From: Alphaproteobacteria bacterium
Lineage (GTDB): Bacteria; Pseudomonadota; Alphaproteobacteria; UBA8366; Aestuariispiraceae
Direction: 5' to 3'
NCBI GenBank assembly: GCA_006844765.1
Contig: SPJV01000076.1
Coordinates: 61,483 to 125,482 of the forward strand
Length of the DNA stretch: 64,000 nt
The notes under the pieces were generated by a model. That model did no database searches and was not told the origin of the DNA. It saw only the letters and a program-made list of their open reading frames with translations. Shown here piece after piece: positions 9,532 to 18,144 of this stretch. How positions within the stretch are numbered: the stretch's first letter is position 1; every line of letters begins with the position of its first letter. Made by a program: the position numbers and the translations under genes.

Positions 9532-9711
9532 CATGGAGCCCGGCACTGGTGTTGAAACTCATGGGACGCTTCCGGTTTATGCTACATTCTGTCGCGGCCT
9601 TGGCGGGAAACAGGCTGTGGCAAAGCTTTTAAATGGTTTGCGGGGAGCGAATTTTGGCGTCAATCACGTTGATTTCGGGTCGCTAATCGTGTTTAACCGC
9701 CGGACGCAACA

Positions 9712-9744
9712 CGGTTCGAACCGGCTTTGGATCGGCTTGAACCG
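9712..9744. promoter_or_regulatory. Two near-identical 12-bp palindromes, 21 bp apart, before coxB
   Basis: CGGTTCGAACCG at 9712-9723 is a perfect palindrome. CGGCTTGAACCG at 9733-9744 is the same site with two changes. Their centres are 21 bp apart, two helical turns, as expected for a cooperative dimeric regulator. The second copy overlaps the -35 element of the predicted coxB promoter. A weaker relative (CGTGTTTAACCG, 9688-9699) precedes them. The rest of the 384-bp gap from 9532 to 9915 shows no gene. Confidence 0.5.
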
Positions 9745-9764
9745 TGACTACGCGTTGCTACAAT
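9737..9764 (+). promoter_or_regulatory. Predicted sigma-70-like promoter of the cox operon
   Basis: TTGAAC (9737-9742), a 16-bp spacer, and TACAAT (9759-9764), about 150 bp before coxB. The -35 box lies inside the second palindrome of the preceding feature, so a bound factor would be expected to compete with polymerase or contact it. Confidence 0.45.
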
Positions 9765-9915
9765 GCGCTATTGGGTCAATTAGTCGAATGACGCTTGGGC
9801 GGTTCGCGGCTATGATGGCACAAGAGTTTTGTAGAAGGTTTTGGGGAGCCTTGTGGGAAGCGCGGAGATACTCGACGCTTCTCGAGGTTAGGCATTAGGG
9901 ACGGGAGAGCAAATC

Positions 9916-10860
9916 GTGAGCACCCCTAACAGGTATTCCGCCAAGGCGCGGGCCAAAGCTGTCGCTCGGGAACAATCGGATGCGGCCTCATGGCAACGCG
10001 CCGCTTTGTTCGCATTGGGCGGCCTTATTGCGGTAATGGCTTTGCTGCTGTTGACCGGCGGTGACGCATTGGCTGCGAAAGCTGAACCTTGGCAGCTGGG
10101 CCTGCCGAAGCCGGTGACGCCGCTGGCGCAGGAAATGACCGACTTCCACAACAACTGGCTGCTGCCGGTTATCACTGTGATCACGGTCTTCGTGTTGATC
10201 CTGCTGGTGGTTGTTTGCTTCAAATTCCGTGAATCAGCGAACCCCGTCCCGTCCAAGCGGACGCATAACGCGTTGCTGGAAGTGGTTTGGATCGCGATCC
10301 CGGTTCTAATCTTGGCTGTCCTTGCGATCCCGTCACTCAAGCTGCTCTATCATACGGATGAAGTAGCGGATAGTGAGATGACGCTGAAGGTCATCGGGCA
10401 TCAGTGGTACTGGGAATATCAGTATCCGGACCATGGTAACTTCACCTTCGAATCCTATGTGTCCGCACGGACGCACGAGGAAGCCGCCGAAAGCGGCGTA
10501 ATTCGTCTGATGGATACCGACAACGTCGTGGTTCTGCCGGTTGGTACCAAGGTTCGCCTGCAATTCACCTCAGCCGATGTGCTGCACAACTGGTCGCTCA
10601 GCGATTTCGGGGTTCGGGTCGATACCGTCCCGGGACGCTTGAACGAGGCTTGGACGAAGGTTGAAAAAACCGGTCAGTATTATGGCTTCTGTTCGGAGCT
10701 GTGCGGAACCGATCACGCCTTTATGCCGATTTCGGTCAAGGTTGTGACCAAAGACGAATTCGCGGCTTGGGTCGCGGAGGCACAGCAGAAATTCGCGAAA
10801 GTGGATGAAATTGAGAATCCGGTCGAAATCGCGACCGGCGGGAAAGGGGAAACCCGCTAA
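9916..10860 (+). CDS. coxB: Cytochrome c oxidase subunit II
   Basis: Subunit II of the aa3-type terminal oxidase: it accepts electrons from cytochrome c at the binuclear CuA site and passes them to subunit I. The 314-residue product starts at a GTG with GGGAGAGC upstream. It has an N-terminal hydrophobic segment (about 29-50, ending GGDALAAKAEP) that probably acts as a signal, then two transmembrane helices (about 75-97 and 115-135), then the periplasmic cupredoxin domain with HQWYWEYQYPD and the complete CuA ligand set in FCSELCGTDHAFMPI. It is the first gene of the oxidase operon; coxA follows after 55 bp. Confidence 0.97.
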   Translation: MSTPNRYSAKARAKAVAREQSDAASWQRAALFALGGLIAVMALLLLTGGDALAAKAEPWQLGLPKPVTPLAQEMTDFHNNWLLPVITVITVFVLILLVVVCFKFRESANPVPSKRTHNALLEVVWIAIPVLILAVLAIPSLKLLYHTDEVADSEMTLKVIGHQWYWEYQYPDHGNFTFESYVSARTHEEAAESGVIRLMDTDNVVVLPVGTKVRLQFTSADVLHNWSLSDFGVRVDTVPGRLNEAWTKVEKTGQYYGFCSELCGTDHAFMPISVKVVTKDEFAAWVAEAQQKFAKVDEIENPVEIATGGKGETR

Positions 10861-10915
10861 CTCTGGATTGGTAACGGTCTAGAGGTCGCCCAGACGATCT
10901 GATTGGAGACAAGAA

Positions 10916-12505
10916 ATGGCTCACGCAAGCGACGCGCATCACGATGATCACGGGACCCCGACAGGGATCGCCCGTTGGCTTTATTCGACAAACCACAAAG
11001 ATATCGGGACGATGTACCTGATCTTCTCGATCGTTGCCGGTTTGGTCGGCGGTGCAATTTCCGTGTATATGCGCGCGGAACTTCACCATCCCGGCATTCA
11101 GTTGATGGACAATGGCCACGAATGGAACATGTATGTGACGGCCCATGGCCTGATCATGGTCTTCTTCGTTGTCATGCCCGGTCTTATCGGCGGGTTTGGT
11201 AACTGGTTCGTACCTCTGATGTGCGGTGCGCCGGATATGGCCTTCCCGCGGATGAACAACATCTCCTTCTGGCTGCTAATCCCGGCCCTGACGATGTTGG
11301 TCCTCTCGGCAGTGCTTGGCGGCGGGGCAGGGACCGGTTGGACGATCTATCCACCTCTGTCGAACTCGCCCTATCATGATGGTCCTGCCGTCGATATGGC
11401 GATCTTCGCGCTTCACCTGGCTGGGGTTTCCTCGATCCTGGGGGCGATCAACTTCATCACCACGATCTTCAACATGCGTGCGCCGGGCATGACGCTGCAC
11501 AAGATGCCGCTTTTCGTCTGGTCCATGTTGGTAACGGCCTTCCTGTTGGTCTTGTCGCTGCCAGTTCTCGGTGGTGCGATCACCATGCTGCTGACCGACC
11601 GTAACTTCGGTACGGCATTCTTCCGCCCAGAAGGCGGCGGAGACCCGATCCTGTTCCAGCATCTGTTCTGGTTCTTCGGGCACCCGGAAGTGTACATCAT
11701 GATCCTGCCGGGCTTTGGCATCATCTCCCATGTCGTATCGACCTTCTCCAAGAAGCCAGTCTTCGGCTATCTCGGGATGGCATACGCGATGGTTGGGATC
11801 GGCTTTGTCGGCTTCGTCGTGTGGGCACACCACATGTATACGGTTGGCATGGATATCGATACGCGGGCTTACTTCACACTCGCCACCTTGGTGATCGCGG
11901 TGCCGACGGGGATTAAAATCTTTTCCTGGATCGCGACGATGTGGGGTGGGTCAATCCGCTTCGAATTGCCGATGCTCTGGGCAATCGGGTTTATCTTCCT
12001 GTTTACTGTTGGCGGTGTGACTGGGGTCGTGTTGGCCAATGCCGGTATGGATTTGCAGCTGCATGACACATACTACGTCGTGGCTCACTTCCACTATGTG
12101 CTCTCCCTCGGCGCGGTCTTTGCGCTGTTCATGGGCATGTATTACTGGATGGGCAAGATGTCCGGTCGGCAGATTCCCAACTGGGCTGGCCAGATACATT
12201 TCTGGACGACTTTTATCGGTGTGAACCTGACCTTCTTCCCGCAGCACTTCCTGGGTCTCGCCGGGATGCCGCGCCGCTACATTGACTATGCGGATGGATT
12301 TGCGGAGTGGAATGCGATCTCCTCGATCGGGGCCTATATCTCCTTCGGGTCGACGCTCTTCTTCGTTGTCGTCATGCTCTATACCCTGACGGCGGGCCGC
12401 AAAGTCGGTGCGAACTACTGGGGTGAAGGCGCGACGACGCTTGAATGGACGGTGTCTTCACCGCCGCCATTCCACACCTTCAACGACCTGCCGCGCATCA
12501 AATAG
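10916..12505 (+). CDS. coxA: Cytochrome c oxidase subunit I
   Basis: Catalytic subunit carrying heme a and the heme a3-CuB centre, which reduces oxygen to water while pumping protons. The 529-residue, 12-helix protein shows the key ligands: the low-spin heme His in YVTAHGLIMVFF, the His-Tyr crosslink motif in WFFGHPEVYIMILPGFG, and the paired heme ligands in HDTYYVVAHFHYVLSLGAVF. The glutamate of the HPEVY motif marks it as a mitochondrial-type A1 oxidase. The N-terminal His/Asp-rich tail (HASDAHHDDHGT) is cytoplasmic. The ATG follows GGAGACAAGAA. coxB is upstream and ctaB downstream. Confidence 0.98.
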   Translation: MAHASDAHHDDHGTPTGIARWLYSTNHKDIGTMYLIFSIVAGLVGGAISVYMRAELHHPGIQLMDNGHEWNMYVTAHGLIMVFFVVMPGLIGGFGNWFVPLMCGAPDMAFPRMNNISFWLLIPALTMLVLSAVLGGGAGTGWTIYPPLSNSPYHDGPAVDMAIFALHLAGVSSILGAINFITTIFNMRAPGMTLHKMPLFVWSMLVTAFLLVLSLPVLGGAITMLLTDRNFGTAFFRPEGGGDPILFQHLFWFFGHPEVYIMILPGFGIISHVVSTFSKKPVFGYLGMAYAMVGIGFVGFVVWAHHMYTVGMDIDTRAYFTLATLVIAVPTGIKIFSWIATMWGGSIRFELPMLWAIGFIFLFTVGGVTGVVLANAGMDLQLHDTYYVVAHFHYVLSLGAVFALFMGMYYWMGKMSGRQIPNWAGQIHFWTTFIGVNLTFFPQHFLGLAGMPRRYIDYADGFAEWNAISSIGAYISFGSTLFFVVVMLYTLTAGRKVGANYWGEGATTLEWTVSSPPPFHTFNDLPRIK

Positions 12506-12554
12506 GCGCGCGACTGGTTGGGCTTTGAATGAAGCCCGATAGGGAATGACAATA

Positions 12555-12582
12555 GGGCGGGTTCGCAGGGTGCGGCCCGCCC
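12555..12582 (+). other. GC-rich hairpin between coxA and ctaB
   Basis: GGGCGGG (12555-12561) and CCCGCCC (12576-12582) form a perfect 7-bp stem with a 14-base loop 50 bp after coxA. There is no clean T-run behind it (GGTCTTTA follows), so it may be a processing or stabilising stem that lets the structural subunit mRNA exceed the assembly-factor mRNA rather than a full terminator. Confidence 0.35.
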
Positions 12583-12666
12583 GGTCTTTAGCCGCTGGGA
12601 CTTAAGGTAACAGTTGGTGGAGATACCGGGCCATACGTTTGCGGTGCCGAGGATGACGGTGAACCA

Positions 12667-13575
12667 ATGAGCGATACAGCGAGTGACAACAGTCTGCCCG
12701 GGATGCGTACCGGTGGCGTGCGAGATTATATCTCGCTGCTGAAACCGCGTGTCATGTCCTTGGTCGTTTTCACGGGCGCGGCGGGCTTGCTGGTTGCACC
12801 GGGATATCTCCACCCAGTTCTTGCTGCTGTTGCAGTCTTATGCATTGCCGTTGGTTCCGGCGCAGCCGGCGCGATCAATATGTGGTATGATCGCGATATC
12901 GATCAGGTGATGACGCGGACTAGGGGGCGTGCCCTGCCGATGGGCCGTGTGGAGCCGGAAGAAGCGCTGACCTTCGGGATCGTCCTTTCTGTCGGATCCG
13001 TCCTGCTGATGGGCGTTGCAGTGAATTATATGGCGGCGGCATTACTGGCGGCTGCAATCCTCTTCTATGTCTTCGTCTATACAATGTGGCTGAAGCGTCG
13101 TACGCCGCAGAACATCGTGATTGGTGGCGCGGCTGGCGCATTCCCGCCGGCAATCGGCTGGGCAGCGGTCACCGGTGATGTGACTTTTGAGCCGATCATC
13201 CTCTTCGCCTTGATCTTCCTGTGGACGCCCCCGCATTTCTGGGCATTGGCGCTTTACCGCTCCGGTGATTACGAAAAAGCCGGCGTCCCCATGCTGCCGG
13301 TCGTTGCCGGCGCGCGGGAAACGAAGAAACAAATTCTGTTCTATTCAGTCATCCTGTTCCCGATGGCTTTGGCCCCCTGGTTCATGGGGTTTGCAGGCAC
13401 TCTCTATGCCGGCGTTGCAGCGGTAATGGGTGCATTGTTCCTGATCGCGGCCGTCTCCGTCTGGTTTGACGAGACGGATAAGTCGGCCAAGCGTTTGTTC
13501 GGCTATTCCATCTTTTATCTTTTCGCGCTGTTTGCGGCATTGATTGTCGACGGAACAGCCGGGTTTGGCCTGTAG
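12667..13575 (+). CDS. ctaB: Protoheme IX farnesyltransferase (heme O synthase)
   Basis: UbiA-type membrane prenyltransferase that adds a farnesyl group to protoheme IX, giving heme O, the precursor of the heme A used by CoxA. The 302-residue protein has about nine hydrophobic segments and the diagnostic Asn-x3-Asp-x3-Asp motif in NMWYDRDIDQVMTRTRGR, followed by the conserved YTMWLKRRTPQNIVIGG loop and FLWTPPHFWALALYR. The ATG at 12667 gives the family-type N-terminus MSDTASDN. It lies 161 bp after coxA and 10 bp before the next small gene. The heme A synthase gene (ctaA) is not in the window. Confidence 0.96.
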   Translation: MSDTASDNSLPGMRTGGVRDYISLLKPRVMSLVVFTGAAGLLVAPGYLHPVLAAVAVLCIAVGSGAAGAINMWYDRDIDQVMTRTRGRALPMGRVEPEEALTFGIVLSVGSVLLMGVAVNYMAAALLAAAILFYVFVYTMWLKRRTPQNIVIGGAAGAFPPAIGWAAVTGDVTFEPIILFALIFLWTPPHFWALALYRSGDYEKAGVPMLPVVAGARETKKQILFYSVILFPMALAPWFMGFAGTLYAGVAAVMGALFLIAAVSVWFDETDKSAKRLFGYSIFYLFALFAALIVDGTAGFGL

Positions 13576-13585
13576 GAGGGCAAGC

Positions 13586-13744
13586 GTGAGCGAATCTCCT
13601 GACTATCATGACATGACCAAGGCTGAGAAATCGGCATTTATGAAAAAACGGCGGGGTCGCAATATTGCGATCGCCTTGACCGTGGCTGGGCTCTGCCTAT
13701 TGTTTTACGTCGTTTCCATTGTACGCATTGGGATGAATGGATGA
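13586..13744 (+). CDS. Small CoxF-like membrane protein of the oxidase operon
   Basis: A 52-residue protein starting at GTG 13586, with AGGAGGGC placed well upstream. It has a basic cytoplasmic N-terminus (KAEKSAFMKKRRGRN) and a single transmembrane segment (IAIALTVAGLCLLFYVVSIV). Small one-helix proteins in this position between ctaB and ctaG are usual in alphaproteobacterial cox operons (the CoxF/CtaF slot); some may help assembly. Its stop overlaps the ctaG start in ATGA, so translation is coupled. The gene is easily missed because of its size and non-ATG start. Confidence 0.75.
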   Translation: MSESPDYHDMTKAEKSAFMKKRRGRNIAIALTVAGLCLLFYVVSIVRIGMNG

Positions 13745-14376
13745 GCAATCGCGATACCTCTGATCTGTCTCGTAAGAACCGCCGGATCATGCTGGGGGTC
13801 GCAGGTTTTGCCTGTTTGATGGTCGGAGTGAGTTTCGCAGCCGTGCCGCTTTACGATCTCTTCTGCCGTGTGACTGGCTATGGCGGCACCACGCAGCAAG
13901 CAGAGGCTTTGCCGGGCGAAGTTCTCGACCGGGAAATCACGGTCCGCTTCGACGCCAGTATCTCTGACCGTCTTGCCTGGAATTTTGTTCCGGTGCAGCG
14001 CGAAATGACGCTGAAGCTGGGCGAAATGGGGCTGGCTTTCTACAAGGCCCGCAATAGCAGCCGATTTAAAACCGCCGGTGCAGCGTCTTTCAACGTAACG
14101 CCCCAAAAGGCGGGACTGTATTTCAGCAAGATCGAATGTTTCTGCTTCACTGAGCAGGTTTTGGAACCGGGGCAGACCGCCGAAATGCCGGTTACTTTCT
14201 TCGTTGACCCGGAGCTTGCGCGGGATCCGAATACGAAGGAAATCAAGACAATCACGCTTTCCTATACTTTCTTCGAAACCGAACTCGACGAAGAAGAGGC
14301 GGAAAGCGGAACCGTTGGCGCGACGGATGGACGCGGCGGCGTCGATACAGCTGCGGAGGCATCGGCGGTTCGCTAG
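13741..14376 (+). CDS. ctaG: Cytochrome c oxidase assembly protein CtaG (Cox11)
   Basis: Copper chaperone that delivers copper to the CuB site of subunit I. The 211-residue protein has one N-terminal transmembrane helix (IMLGVAGFACLMVGVSFAAV), the conserved PLYDLFCRVTGYGGTT segment right after it, and a periplasmic Ig-like domain with the copper-binding Cys-x-Cys in KIECFCFTEQ and the following MPVTFFVDPE. A Gly/Ala/Glu-rich tail of about 30 residues is extra. Its start overlaps the stop of the small gene before it. Confidence 0.95.
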   Translation: MSNRDTSDLSRKNRRIMLGVAGFACLMVGVSFAAVPLYDLFCRVTGYGGTTQQAEALPGEVLDREITVRFDASISDRLAWNFVPVQREMTLKLGEMGLAFYKARNSSRFKTAGAASFNVTPQKAGLYFSKIECFCFTEQVLEPGQTAEMPVTFFVDPELARDPNTKEIKTITLSYTFFETELDEEEAESGTVGATDGRGGVDTAAEASAVR

Positions 14377-14474
14377 ATTCTTTCCCTTTCAGTGTCGGTG
14401 ATCGATGGCTTAGATGCTGGACAGCCGGGCTGGGAGAGGTTAGGAAATTGGTAGGGCGAAGTGCCCAGGGGATG

Positions 14475-14496
14475 ACCCCACGAGGGGTTTGTTTTT
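14475..14496 (+). terminator. Short hairpin with T-run between ctaG and coxC
   Basis: ACCCC-ACGA-GGGGT (14475-14488) followed by TTGTTTTT. A 5-bp GC stem with a tetraloop and a T-rich tail is a minimal intrinsic terminator, 100 bp after ctaG and 49 bp before coxC. If active it splits the oxidase operon, and coxC would need read-through or its own promoter. The stem is short, so efficiency is uncertain. Confidence 0.4.
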
Positions 14497-14544
14497 GGAA
14501 GAACCGGCGGCGCAGTGGCGCGACAGCCGGAAGGGGATGAAGAC

Positions 14545-15378
14545 ATGGCCGGCGATCATCACGAGGTCAATCACGACTACCATCTGGTAAACCCGAGCCC
14601 GTGGCCCGCACTCGGTGCCTTGAGCGGTTTTATCCTGGCGATGGGTGCCGTGATGTATATGGAGAACGGCTTCCTCGACGGCGCCGGGCTTTCTGGCGTG
14701 GCAATCGGCATCGTGATGGTGATTGTCACCATGATTGTCTGGTGGCGTGACGTGCTGAAGGAAGCGCATGGCGGCGACCATAAGCCGGTCGTACAGCTTG
14801 GTTTGCGCTATGGCATGACATTGTTCATTGCCTCGGAAGTCATGTTCTTCGTCGCATTCTTCTGGGCGTTCTTTGACGCGAGCTTATATGCCGAAGAGGC
14901 GATTCAGTTCGCCCGTGTCGAAGCCAATGGCGGTCAATGGCCGCCGGCGCATATCGCGACTTTCGATCCGTGGGATCTGCCCTTCATGAACACGCTGATC
15001 CTGCTGTTGTCAGGATGCACGGTGACCTGGGCGCACCATGCGCTGCGGGAGGGTGATCGTGAAGGTCTGGTCAAAGGGCTGTGGTGCACGGTTATCCTTG
15101 GCGCGTTGTTCACCTGCTTGCAGGCCTTCGAATACTCCCATGCCGCCTTCGGGTTCACGGATGGCATTTATTCTTCGACCTTCTACATGGCGACCGGTTT
15201 CCACGGCTTCCACGTGCTTGTCGGGACGATCTTCTTGGCTGTCTGTCTGGTGCGGGCTAAGAAGGGTCACTTCACGCCGGGCCGTCATTTCGGCTTTGAG
15301 GCTGCTGCCTGGTACTGGCACTTCGTTGATGTCGTCTGGCTCTTCCTGTTCATCTGCGTCTATTGGTGGGGCGGCTGA
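14545..15378 (+). CDS. coxC: Cytochrome c oxidase subunit III
   Basis: Third core subunit of the aa3 oxidase; it stabilises the proton-uptake path of subunit I. The 277-residue protein has seven transmembrane segments and family hallmarks: YHLVNPSPWPALGALSGF near the start, the glutamate in SEVMFFVAFFWAFFDASLY, HHALREGDREG, TDGIYSSTFYMATGFHGFHV and the C-terminal WYWHFVDVVWLFLFICVYWW. I chose ATG 14545 (MAGDHHEVNHDYH), preceded by AAGGGGATGAAGAC; an in-frame GTG 30 bp upstream is less likely. Confidence 0.96.
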   Translation: MAGDHHEVNHDYHLVNPSPWPALGALSGFILAMGAVMYMENGFLDGAGLSGVAIGIVMVIVTMIVWWRDVLKEAHGGDHKPVVQLGLRYGMTLFIASEVMFFVAFFWAFFDASLYAEEAIQFARVEANGGQWPPAHIATFDPWDLPFMNTLILLLSGCTVTWAHHALREGDREGLVKGLWCTVILGALFTCLQAFEYSHAAFGFTDGIYSSTFYMATGFHGFHVLVGTIFLAVCLVRAKKGHFTPGRHFGFEAAAWYWHFVDVVWLFLFICVYWWGG

Positions 15379-15463
15379 TCCGGCTCTGCGGTAACACGCG
15401 CATAACCTTGTTGAGCGGCGGGACCTTTCGGAACCGCCGCTTGCGTATTTGGGAGCAGGTTCC

Positions 15464-15844
15464 ATGTCCGATTCCGAGATTATGTTGTCACCCTGGCAAA
15501 CGGGGTTCAGAGGACGATGCCCCCGATGTGGGGAAGGGCGGCTCTATAAATCTTTCCTGAATGTCACGGACCAGTGCGCAGTGTGCGATCTGGACTTGTC
15601 CAAGGAAGATGCCGGTGATGGCGCGGTTCCCTTCATTGTCTTTCTCGTCGGCGCGGTTTGTTCCGGCTTCGGCGTTTGGCTTCATTTGGTGGTGGGGGCG
15701 CCGATCTGGGTTGCCGCACTGCTTTTGACCCTTCTTTGCATCATATTGGTCCTGATCCTGTTACCGAAGACCAAAGGGCTGCTGATCGCCCTGCAATATG
15801 TCAATCGGGCCGGCGATACCGGCCAAAACACTTTCGAAGATTGA
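15464..15844 (+). CDS. DUF983 family zinc-ribbon membrane protein
   Basis: A 126-residue DUF983 protein. The N-terminal part has two Cys pairs typical of a zinc ribbon (CPRCGEGRL and CAVCDLD, residues about 20-50). Two transmembrane segments follow (IVFLVGAVCSGFGVWLHLVV and WVAALLLTLLCIILVLILL). The family is regularly placed between coxC and SURF1 in alphaproteobacteria and is presumed to act in oxidase biogenesis, though its role is not proven. The ATG at 15464 follows GGGAGCAGGT; a TTG at 15449 is an unlikely alternative. Confidence 0.85.
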   Translation: MSDSEIMLSPWQTGFRGRCPRCGEGRLYKSFLNVTDQCAVCDLDLSKEDAGDGAVPFIVFLVGAVCSGFGVWLHLVVGAPIWVAALLLTLLCIILVLILLPKTKGLLIALQYVNRAGDTGQNTFED

Positions 15845-15851
15845 GCCCGTC

Positions 15852-16568
15852 ATGCCGTTTCGCCCCACGCTGATTCCGACCCTGTTCACTGTCCCCGCAC
15901 TGATCGCCCTGTTGACGCTCGGGATCTGGCAATTGCAGCGTTTGGAGTGGAAGGAAACGCTGGTGGACCGCTTGCAGACAAGGGCGGAGCAAACGGCCGT
16001 GCCGATGCCCACGGGGCAGCTCACCGAAGAAGAGTGGGAATACCGCAACGTCACCTTGCGAGGCACGTTCCTGCATGATCAGGAGGTTCACCTGCTGAAC
16101 CGGTCCCTCAACGGCAATCCCGGTCTGCACATCTTCACGCCTTTGCGGCGCAGTGATGATGGGGCGCCTGCCGTTGTGTTGATCAACCGCGGTTGGGTTC
16201 CCTTTGAGTTTAAGGATCCGGCGACGCGCCAGGACGGGCAATTGAGCGGTGAGGTCGAGATTGAAGGTCTGCTGAGATTTGAAAAGCCGGCGGGCGCGAT
16301 CCAATCTGCTTTCCTTCCGGAGAATGAACCAGCTCGGAACATGTGGTATCGGTTGGATATTGCGCAGGCGTCGGATGTCTCCGGGGAGGCCTTGCCCCGT
16401 TACTATGTCATGGATGGGCGGACGGAAATCCCGGGCCTTTATCCTGTCGGGCGCCAATGGACCTTGGACATTCGCAATGATCATCTGCAATACGCCCTTA
16501 CCTGGTTTATCTTCGCCATCGGTTTGGCAACGATCTATGTGATCTATCACCTAAAGCGGGAGCGTTGA
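15852..16568 (+). CDS. SURF1 family cytochrome oxidase assembly protein
   Basis: SURF1/Shy1 homologue, which helps insert heme A into CoxA. The 238-residue protein has the classic two-helix layout: an N-terminal helix running into LGIWQLQRLEWKE (family motif Gly-x-Trp-Gln-x-x-Arg), a periplasmic domain with VLINRGWVP, and a C-terminal helix entered by NDHLQYALTWFIFA. Start ATG 15852 is 8 bp after the DUF983 stop. Its TGA shares one base with the ATG of the M32 gene. Confidence 0.93.
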   Translation: MPFRPTLIPTLFTVPALIALLTLGIWQLQRLEWKETLVDRLQTRAEQTAVPMPTGQLTEEEWEYRNVTLRGTFLHDQEVHLLNRSLNGNPGLHIFTPLRRSDDGAPAVVLINRGWVPFEFKDPATRQDGQLSGEVEIEGLLRFEKPAGAIQSAFLPENEPARNMWYRLDIAQASDVSGEALPRYYVMDGRTEIPGLYPVGRQWTLDIRNDHLQYALTWFIFAIGLATIYVIYHLKRER

Positions 16569-18061
16569 TGAGCGCCTATTCGATCCTGGAGGACCGGTTC
16601 CGGGACCTTGCCATTCTGGGAGAGGTCTCGACAGTTCTGCATTGGGACTGGTCCGTGATGATGCCGCCCGCTGCGGCGCCGGCACGGGCGGATCAATTGA
16701 GTGCGATGCGGGTTCTGCAGCATCAACGCATGACAGATCCGGCGATTGGCGATCTCCTCGGGCAGGCTGCGGGGGAGCGGAAGGATCTTGATCCCTGGCA
16801 GGTGGCCAATCTGGATGCGATGCAGCGCAGTTATCGTCGTGCCACTGCCGTCCCGGAAAAGCTGGTTGCGGCGCAACAGGAAGCCAATAGCCGTTGCGAG
16901 ACCATCTGGCGACAGGCGCGCGCCGATGCGGATTTCGATGCGGTGGCGCCGGCTCTAGCAGATGTGGTTGCCCTTACCCGCGAAGAGGCGAACGCCCTCG
17001 GCAATGCGCTGGATCTTGATCCCTATGATGCGCTGCTGGATGGCTATGATCCGGGACTGCGCGTAACAGATTTTGAGGATGTCTTCGAAGACTATGCGGC
17101 GTTCCTGCCCGATGCTCTGGACGATATCCTTTCCCGGCAAGCGGCAGGACAGGCGCCTGATCTGCCGTCGGGTCCTTTTCCGGATGCGGCTCAGCGCGCC
17201 CTGGTTGAGGCGATGGTGACAGCCGCCGGTTTCCCCTTGGGCAGCGCAGGTCGGATTGATGTCAGCGCGCATCCCTTCTCAACCGGCTATGGCGGTGATT
17301 CACGGATCACGGTTGGGTTCCGGCCCAATGATCCGTTCTTTGCCATCATGTCAGCGATGCATGAATGCGGTCATGCGCTCTATGAGCTGGGACTGCCTGA
17401 CGCCTGGTGTCGGCAGCCGGTTGGGGACGCACGCGGCATGTCGATGCATGAAAGCCAGTCCCTGATTGTCGAAATGCAGGCCTGCCGCTCCCAAGCCTTC
17501 GCAAATTGGGCGTCGGGTTTGATGCAGACCCATTTGGGGCCGGACCCTTCCTTCGCGGCAGATAATCTGTTGCGCATCCTACACAAGGTCGAGCGCGGGT
17601 TTATTCGGATTGAAGCCGATGAAGTGACCTACCCGGCCCATGTCATCCTGCGCACACGGCTGGAACGCGCGATGTTATCCGGTGATCTTGCGGTGGCTGA
17701 TCTTCCGGGCGCCTGGGCGGAAGGCTTGCAGGCTCTGCTCGGTATCGAACCAGCGGATGACGGACAGGGGTGTCTGCAGGATATCCATTGGTACGACGGG
17801 GCCTTTGGGTATTTTCCGACCTACACATTGGGTGCCATGACCGCAGCGCAATTAATGCAATCGGCGCGAGATGCCGTGCCTGATATGGATGACCGAATAG
17901 CGCGTGGGGACTTCTCTGGCTTACAGGATTGGCTTGGACCGCGCGTGCATGCAAAGGCATCGTCGCAGAGCATGGCTGAAATCCTGACCGAAGCAACCGG
18001 GCGAGTGCTTGATCCGGAGGCTTTCAAACGGCATATCAGGGAAAGGTATGGGGCTGGTTGA
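16568..18061 (+). CDS. M32 family metallocarboxypeptidase (Taq-type)
   Basis: Zinc carboxypeptidase that removes C-terminal residues from peptides. The 497-residue length matches the family. The zinc site is visible in MSAMHECGHALYELG (His-Glu-x-x-His), with the third ligand in MSMHESQSLIVE. The N-terminal WDWSVMMPPAAAPAR stretch and the DPYDALLDGYDPG segment are family-conserved, as are RIEADEVTYPAH and HWYDGAFGYFPTYTLG. The ATG overlaps the SURF1 stop (TGATG), so it is translated with the oxidase assembly genes although it has no known role there. A TTG one codon earlier is possible but unnecessary. Confidence 0.93.
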   Translation: MSAYSILEDRFRDLAILGEVSTVLHWDWSVMMPPAAAPARADQLSAMRVLQHQRMTDPAIGDLLGQAAGERKDLDPWQVANLDAMQRSYRRATAVPEKLVAAQQEANSRCETIWRQARADADFDAVAPALADVVALTREEANALGNALDLDPYDALLDGYDPGLRVTDFEDVFEDYAAFLPDALDDILSRQAAGQAPDLPSGPFPDAAQRALVEAMVTAAGFPLGSAGRIDVSAHPFSTGYGGDSRITVGFRPNDPFFAIMSAMHECGHALYELGLPDAWCRQPVGDARGMSMHESQSLIVEMQACRSQAFANWASGLMQTHLGPDPSFAADNLLRILHKVERGFIRIEADEVTYPAHVILRTRLERAMLSGDLAVADLPGAWAEGLQALLGIEPADDGQGCLQDIHWYDGAFGYFPTYTLGAMTAAQLMQSARDAVPDMDDRIARGDFSGLQDWLGPRVHAKASSQSMAEILTEATGRVLDPEAFKRHIRERYGAG

Positions 18062-18144
18062 TCCCTGGTTTTCAAAAGATGAGTGCTATGGGCGCGTTTT
18101 TTGACATCTTGTTAGCCGGACCAACGCATCTTGGAGATGAATAG

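Noticed and set aside
9125..9898. Rightward open frame from inside the DUF3422 gene to the coxB leader
   Set aside because: Its first half is another frame of DUF3422 and its second half crosses the promoter and palindromes. The low-complexity composition does not look like protein.
15801..16550. Long leftward open frame opposite the SURF1 gene
   Set aside because: It lies wholly antisense to a well-supported family member, has no RBS and no recognisable domain; long antisense frames are common at this GC content. The same applies to antisense frames opposite the M16 gene (20654-21550), glpV (22902-23816) and the flavin monooxygenase (44418-45389).
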